Shown here piece after piece: positions 62,050-64,000 of a DNA stretch of 64,000 bases (positions within the stretch are counted from its first letter, which is position 1; every line of letters starts with the position of its first letter). The notes under the pieces are model-generated. The model searched no databases. It was not told the origin of the DNA and saw only the letters and a list, made by a program, of their open reading frames with translations. The DNA comes from Aerococcus sanguinicola (GTDB lineage Bacteria; Bacillota; Bacilli; Lactobacillales; Aerococcaceae): the NCBI RefSeq assembly GCF_008726925.1, contig NZ_VYWO01000003.1:62001-126000 (forward strand), given 5' to 3'. Position numbers and translations under genes: made by a program.

Positions 62050-63411
62050 TTAGAATAGTTGCTTGTCGCTACCGAAGCGTTGGCCGAGGGCTTCTTGGGC
62101 CACTTGGTTGAGGTAGTTCCAAGTGTTGTCGTATTCGGGTTGGAAGAAGAAGTCGGCTAAGGCGAGGTCTTCTAGGGTCCAACCGGCGGAGATGGCAACG
62201 GATAGGGTGTTGATGTCACGAGCTAAGTTGATGGTGGACATGATTTGTGCCCCGACTAACTTGTGGTCATCCTTGCGGTAATGGATCTTCATGAAGACAT
62301 CTTGGTCGTCATTCATAAACTTAGGTAGGACAGGGATTTGTAGGAATTTGCTTTCTACTTCGCCGTCTACCTCTGCCTTGTCGCAATCCTTAACTCCAGT
62401 TGCCGCAAAGTGGTAGTCGAAGAGGGCTAAGCCGCTGGTCCCGTTAACGCTAGGGGACTTGAATTTGTTTTCCCCAGCGATAATGTTTTGCGCAGCCATT
62501 ACTGCTTGACGGCGGGCATTGCTGGCGAGAGCGATAGCCTTGCCTTTACCAGTTGGGGTGAATGGGATTTCGGTGGCATCCCCGGCAACATAGATGTCTT
62601 TAACAGATGATTCCAGGTATTCATTAACTTTCACGAAGCCCTTGTCATCTAATTCTAAAGTACCCTTGAGCCATTCGGTGTTTGGTTTCACGCCAACAGC
62701 GAAGAGAACTGTATCGGCAGGGTATTCGCCCTTGTCGGTGATGACTTTGGCAACTTGGCCATCTTTTCCTTCGATGGATTGGACGCATTCGCCGCCGTGG
62801 AAGTCAAGGCCTTTGTCAGCAGCATGGGCTTCGAGGACGTCAGTGAATTCCTTATCTAAGTAGGTCGGCAAGATGCGGTCTTGGCTATCGATCACTGTGG
62901 TCTTGATGCCAGCCTTGGTGAAGGCTTCAGCCGCTTCAATCCCGATATAACCGCCCCCAACGACAACGGCTTCTTTAGCATCCGCCATGCGTTCTTTCAC
63001 ACGGTCTGCCCAGTCACGGCCGCGGAGATAGTAAACATGGTCAAGGTCGGTACCTTCGATGGGCAGTTCAACGGGCACAGCCCCTGGACTTAAGAAAAGC
63101 TTGTCGTAGCTAACTTGGTGGTCACCTTGGTCATCTTTAACCGTAACTTCCTTGGCATCACTATCAATGGCAACCACTTGGCTATTGGTATAAGCATTGA
63201 CTCCTTGTTTCTTGTAAGAGTCTTCGGTCGCATAGTGGAGGTCATCCAGATGGTCGGACTTGCCTTCTAAGTAAGACTGGATCCCACAAGAGAGGAAGGA
63301 CATGGTGCTTCCGCTTTCATAGAGATCAATTTCGATGTCTTGGTCTGCCTTGAGCAGGGTTTGAACCATTTCGTAACCCGCATGGGATGTCCCAACAACA
63401 ACAACTTTCAT
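62050..63411 (-). CDS. nox: NADH oxidase, water-forming type
   Basis: The 453-residue flavoprotein has the FAD motif VVVVGTSHAGYEMVQTL, the redox-active Cys42 in SFLSCGIQSYL, the NAD motif AVVVGGGYIGIEAAEAFTKA and the second FAD motif DIYVAGDATEI. Nox regenerates NAD+ while reducing O2 to water, limiting peroxide. RBS AAGGAGGAG. A CoA-disulfide reductase reading is possible but the length and motifs favour Nox. Monocistronic, ending against a B repeat. Confidence 0.93.
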   Translation of the reverse strand: MKVVVVGTSHAGYEMVQTLLKADQDIEIDLYESGSTMSFLSCGIQSYLEGKSDHLDDLHYATEDSYKKQGVNAYTNSQVVAIDSDAKEVTVKDDQGDHQVSYDKLFLSPGAVPVELPIEGTDLDHVYYLRGRDWADRVKERMADAKEAVVVGGGYIGIEAAEAFTKAGIKTTVIDSQDRILPTYLDKEFTDVLEAHAADKGLDFHGGECVQSIEGKDGQVAKVITDKGEYPADTVLFAVGVKPNTEWLKGTLELDDKGFVKVNEYLESSVKDIYVAGDATEIPFTPTGKGKAIALASNARRQAVMAAQNIIAGENKFKSPSVNGTSGLALFDYHFAATGVKDCDKAEVDGEVESKFLQIPVLPKFMNDDQDVFMKIHYRKDDHKLVGAQIMSTINLARDINTLSVAISAGWTLEDLALADFFFQPEYDNTWNYLNQVAQEALGQRFGSDKQLF

Positions 63412-63546
63412 GATAACTCCTCCTTAAATTTTATTCTAAGTCCATGCTAGTACAAAAGGAAAAAATTCACAAGCAAAAGGCTTTCATTTGGAAGGGAATT
63501 TTCTTATTAATTCTAGACTTTTCGCTAAAAAAAGAAGGCCAAGCTA

Positions 63547-63555
63547 TGCTAAGAT
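63547..63555 (+). promoter_or_regulatory. Extended -10 promoter of the MscS gene
   Basis: TGC-TAAGAT about 35 bp before the ATG. Confidence 0.45.
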
Positions 63556-63590
63556 AGGTGTAAGTGAACAAGCCATCAAAGGAGGAGCTT

Positions 63591-64000
63591 ATGAACCATT
63601 TCCTGGAATACCTCAACAGTGACCAACTCGATTCTGAACTCTTTATTGAAAAGGCCCTTTATTCACTCGCCGCTATTCTCCTCGCCTTTGCCTTGATGAA
63701 AGGCCTCAAGTGGGCCTTGCCCAAGCTGGTAGATAGTGAGAATTTAGTTCAGCGAATTAGTCGTTTTAGCCGGATAGTGATTGTTTTACTGGCCTTTATT
63801 TTCATTCTTAGCCTCTGGTTCTCCCAGGCCAAGCTCTTGGGCATTATTATCCTGATTATCTTGGCCTTCCTGACCCTGGCCTCCCGGGATGTGATTGTGG
63901 ACCTGGTAGCCTATCTCTATATTATCTTGCGCTCGCCCCTGGAAGTGGGCAGCGTCATTGATATCAATGGGGTCTCGGGGGAGGTGGTCGACCTGGACTT
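63591..64000 (+). CDS. MscS-family mechanosensitive channel (partial, 3' end off window)
   Basis: The first 136 residues are visible, MNHFLEYLNSDQLDSELFIE onward, with GGAGGAG before the ATG. Three hydrophobic helices (about 20-42, 60-80, 82-115) are followed by the pore-lining to beta-domain junction LASRDVIVDLVAYLYIILRS, then LEVGSVIDINGVSGEVVDLD, characteristic of MscS. Such channels release solutes on hypo-osmotic shock. The gene continues beyond the window. Confidence 0.85.
   Translation, partial: MNHFLEYLNSDQLDSELFIEKALYSLAAILLAFALMKGLKWALPKLVDSENLVQRISRFSRIVIVLLAFIFILSLWFSQAKLLGIIILIILAFLTLASRDVIVDLVAYLYIILRSPLEVGSVIDINGVSGEVVDLD

Overview
The window reads as a chromosomal segment of a low-copy, roughly half-G+C Firmicute of the order Lactobacillales, most likely Aerococcaceae (Aerococcus-like). 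The basis is gene content and order: the gmk-rpoZ-priA-fmt-rsmB-stp-pknB-rsgA-rpe-thiN-rpmB-asp23/fakA-recG-plsX-acpP-rnc-smc-ftsY-ylxM-ffh-rpsP-khpA-rimM-trmD-rplS run typical of Gram-positives, a catalytically degenerate RNase J2, an H2O2-forming GlpO, extended -10 promoters and strong AGGAGG ribosome binding sites. The genus is inference; no rRNA or tRNA gene is present.

Layout: 1-2163 (minus) is the start of a secreted GW-repeat/C39-like peptidase that runs off the left edge. 2.5-8.3 kb holds asd, rnjB, a ThiT-like transporter and cls. 8.9-9.3 kb (minus) is an SOS-controlled YolD-like gene. 9.5-21.3 kb is the core translation/cell-cycle run. 22.1-24.1 kb is a P1B-4 metal ATPase with three operator-like repeats. 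24.4-32.1 kb has asp23-like, fakA, a luciferase-like oxidoreductase, recG, plsX and acpP. 33.3-45.0 kb is rnc-smc-cof-ftsY, ylxM-ffh, rpsP-khpA and rimM-trmD. 45.3-48.1 kb pairs a cysteine-less Nox-like flavoprotein with an Mga-type regulator. 49.3-53.4 kb is glpK-glpO-glpF. 53.9-55.0 kb is a cluster of tiny membrane proteins. Then come tpiA (minus), a HAD phosphatase, rplS, a CPBP protease, dhaK-dhaL-dhaM, a PH-domain gene (minus), nox (minus) and the start of an MscS channel.

Metabolic logic: GlpF/GlpK/GlpO oxidise glycerol to dihydroxyacetone phosphate with O2, giving H2O2. DhaKLM phosphorylates dihydroxyacetone using PTS phosphate, TpiA feeds the product into glycolysis, and Nox reoxidises NADH. 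Sites resembling CcpA cre boxes precede glpK, dhaK and one small membrane protein gene.

The most unusual content is noncoding. About 8% of the window is made of two interlocking families of structured dispersed repeats, named here A and B, plus a third module C. B elements (about 117 bp, 13 full copies) have fixed ends and fixed unpaired bases, but their stem sequences differ from copy to copy while base pairing is kept. Several begin exactly at a stop codon. A elements (114-553 bp, about 14 copies plus fragments) have inverted-repeat ends and carry optional hairpin modules in a fixed order; three carry a B element at the same internal position. Many A copies start just downstream of an intrinsic terminator. 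There are also three tandem arrays with a period of about 41 bp. I know of no described family matching this set, but I could not search.
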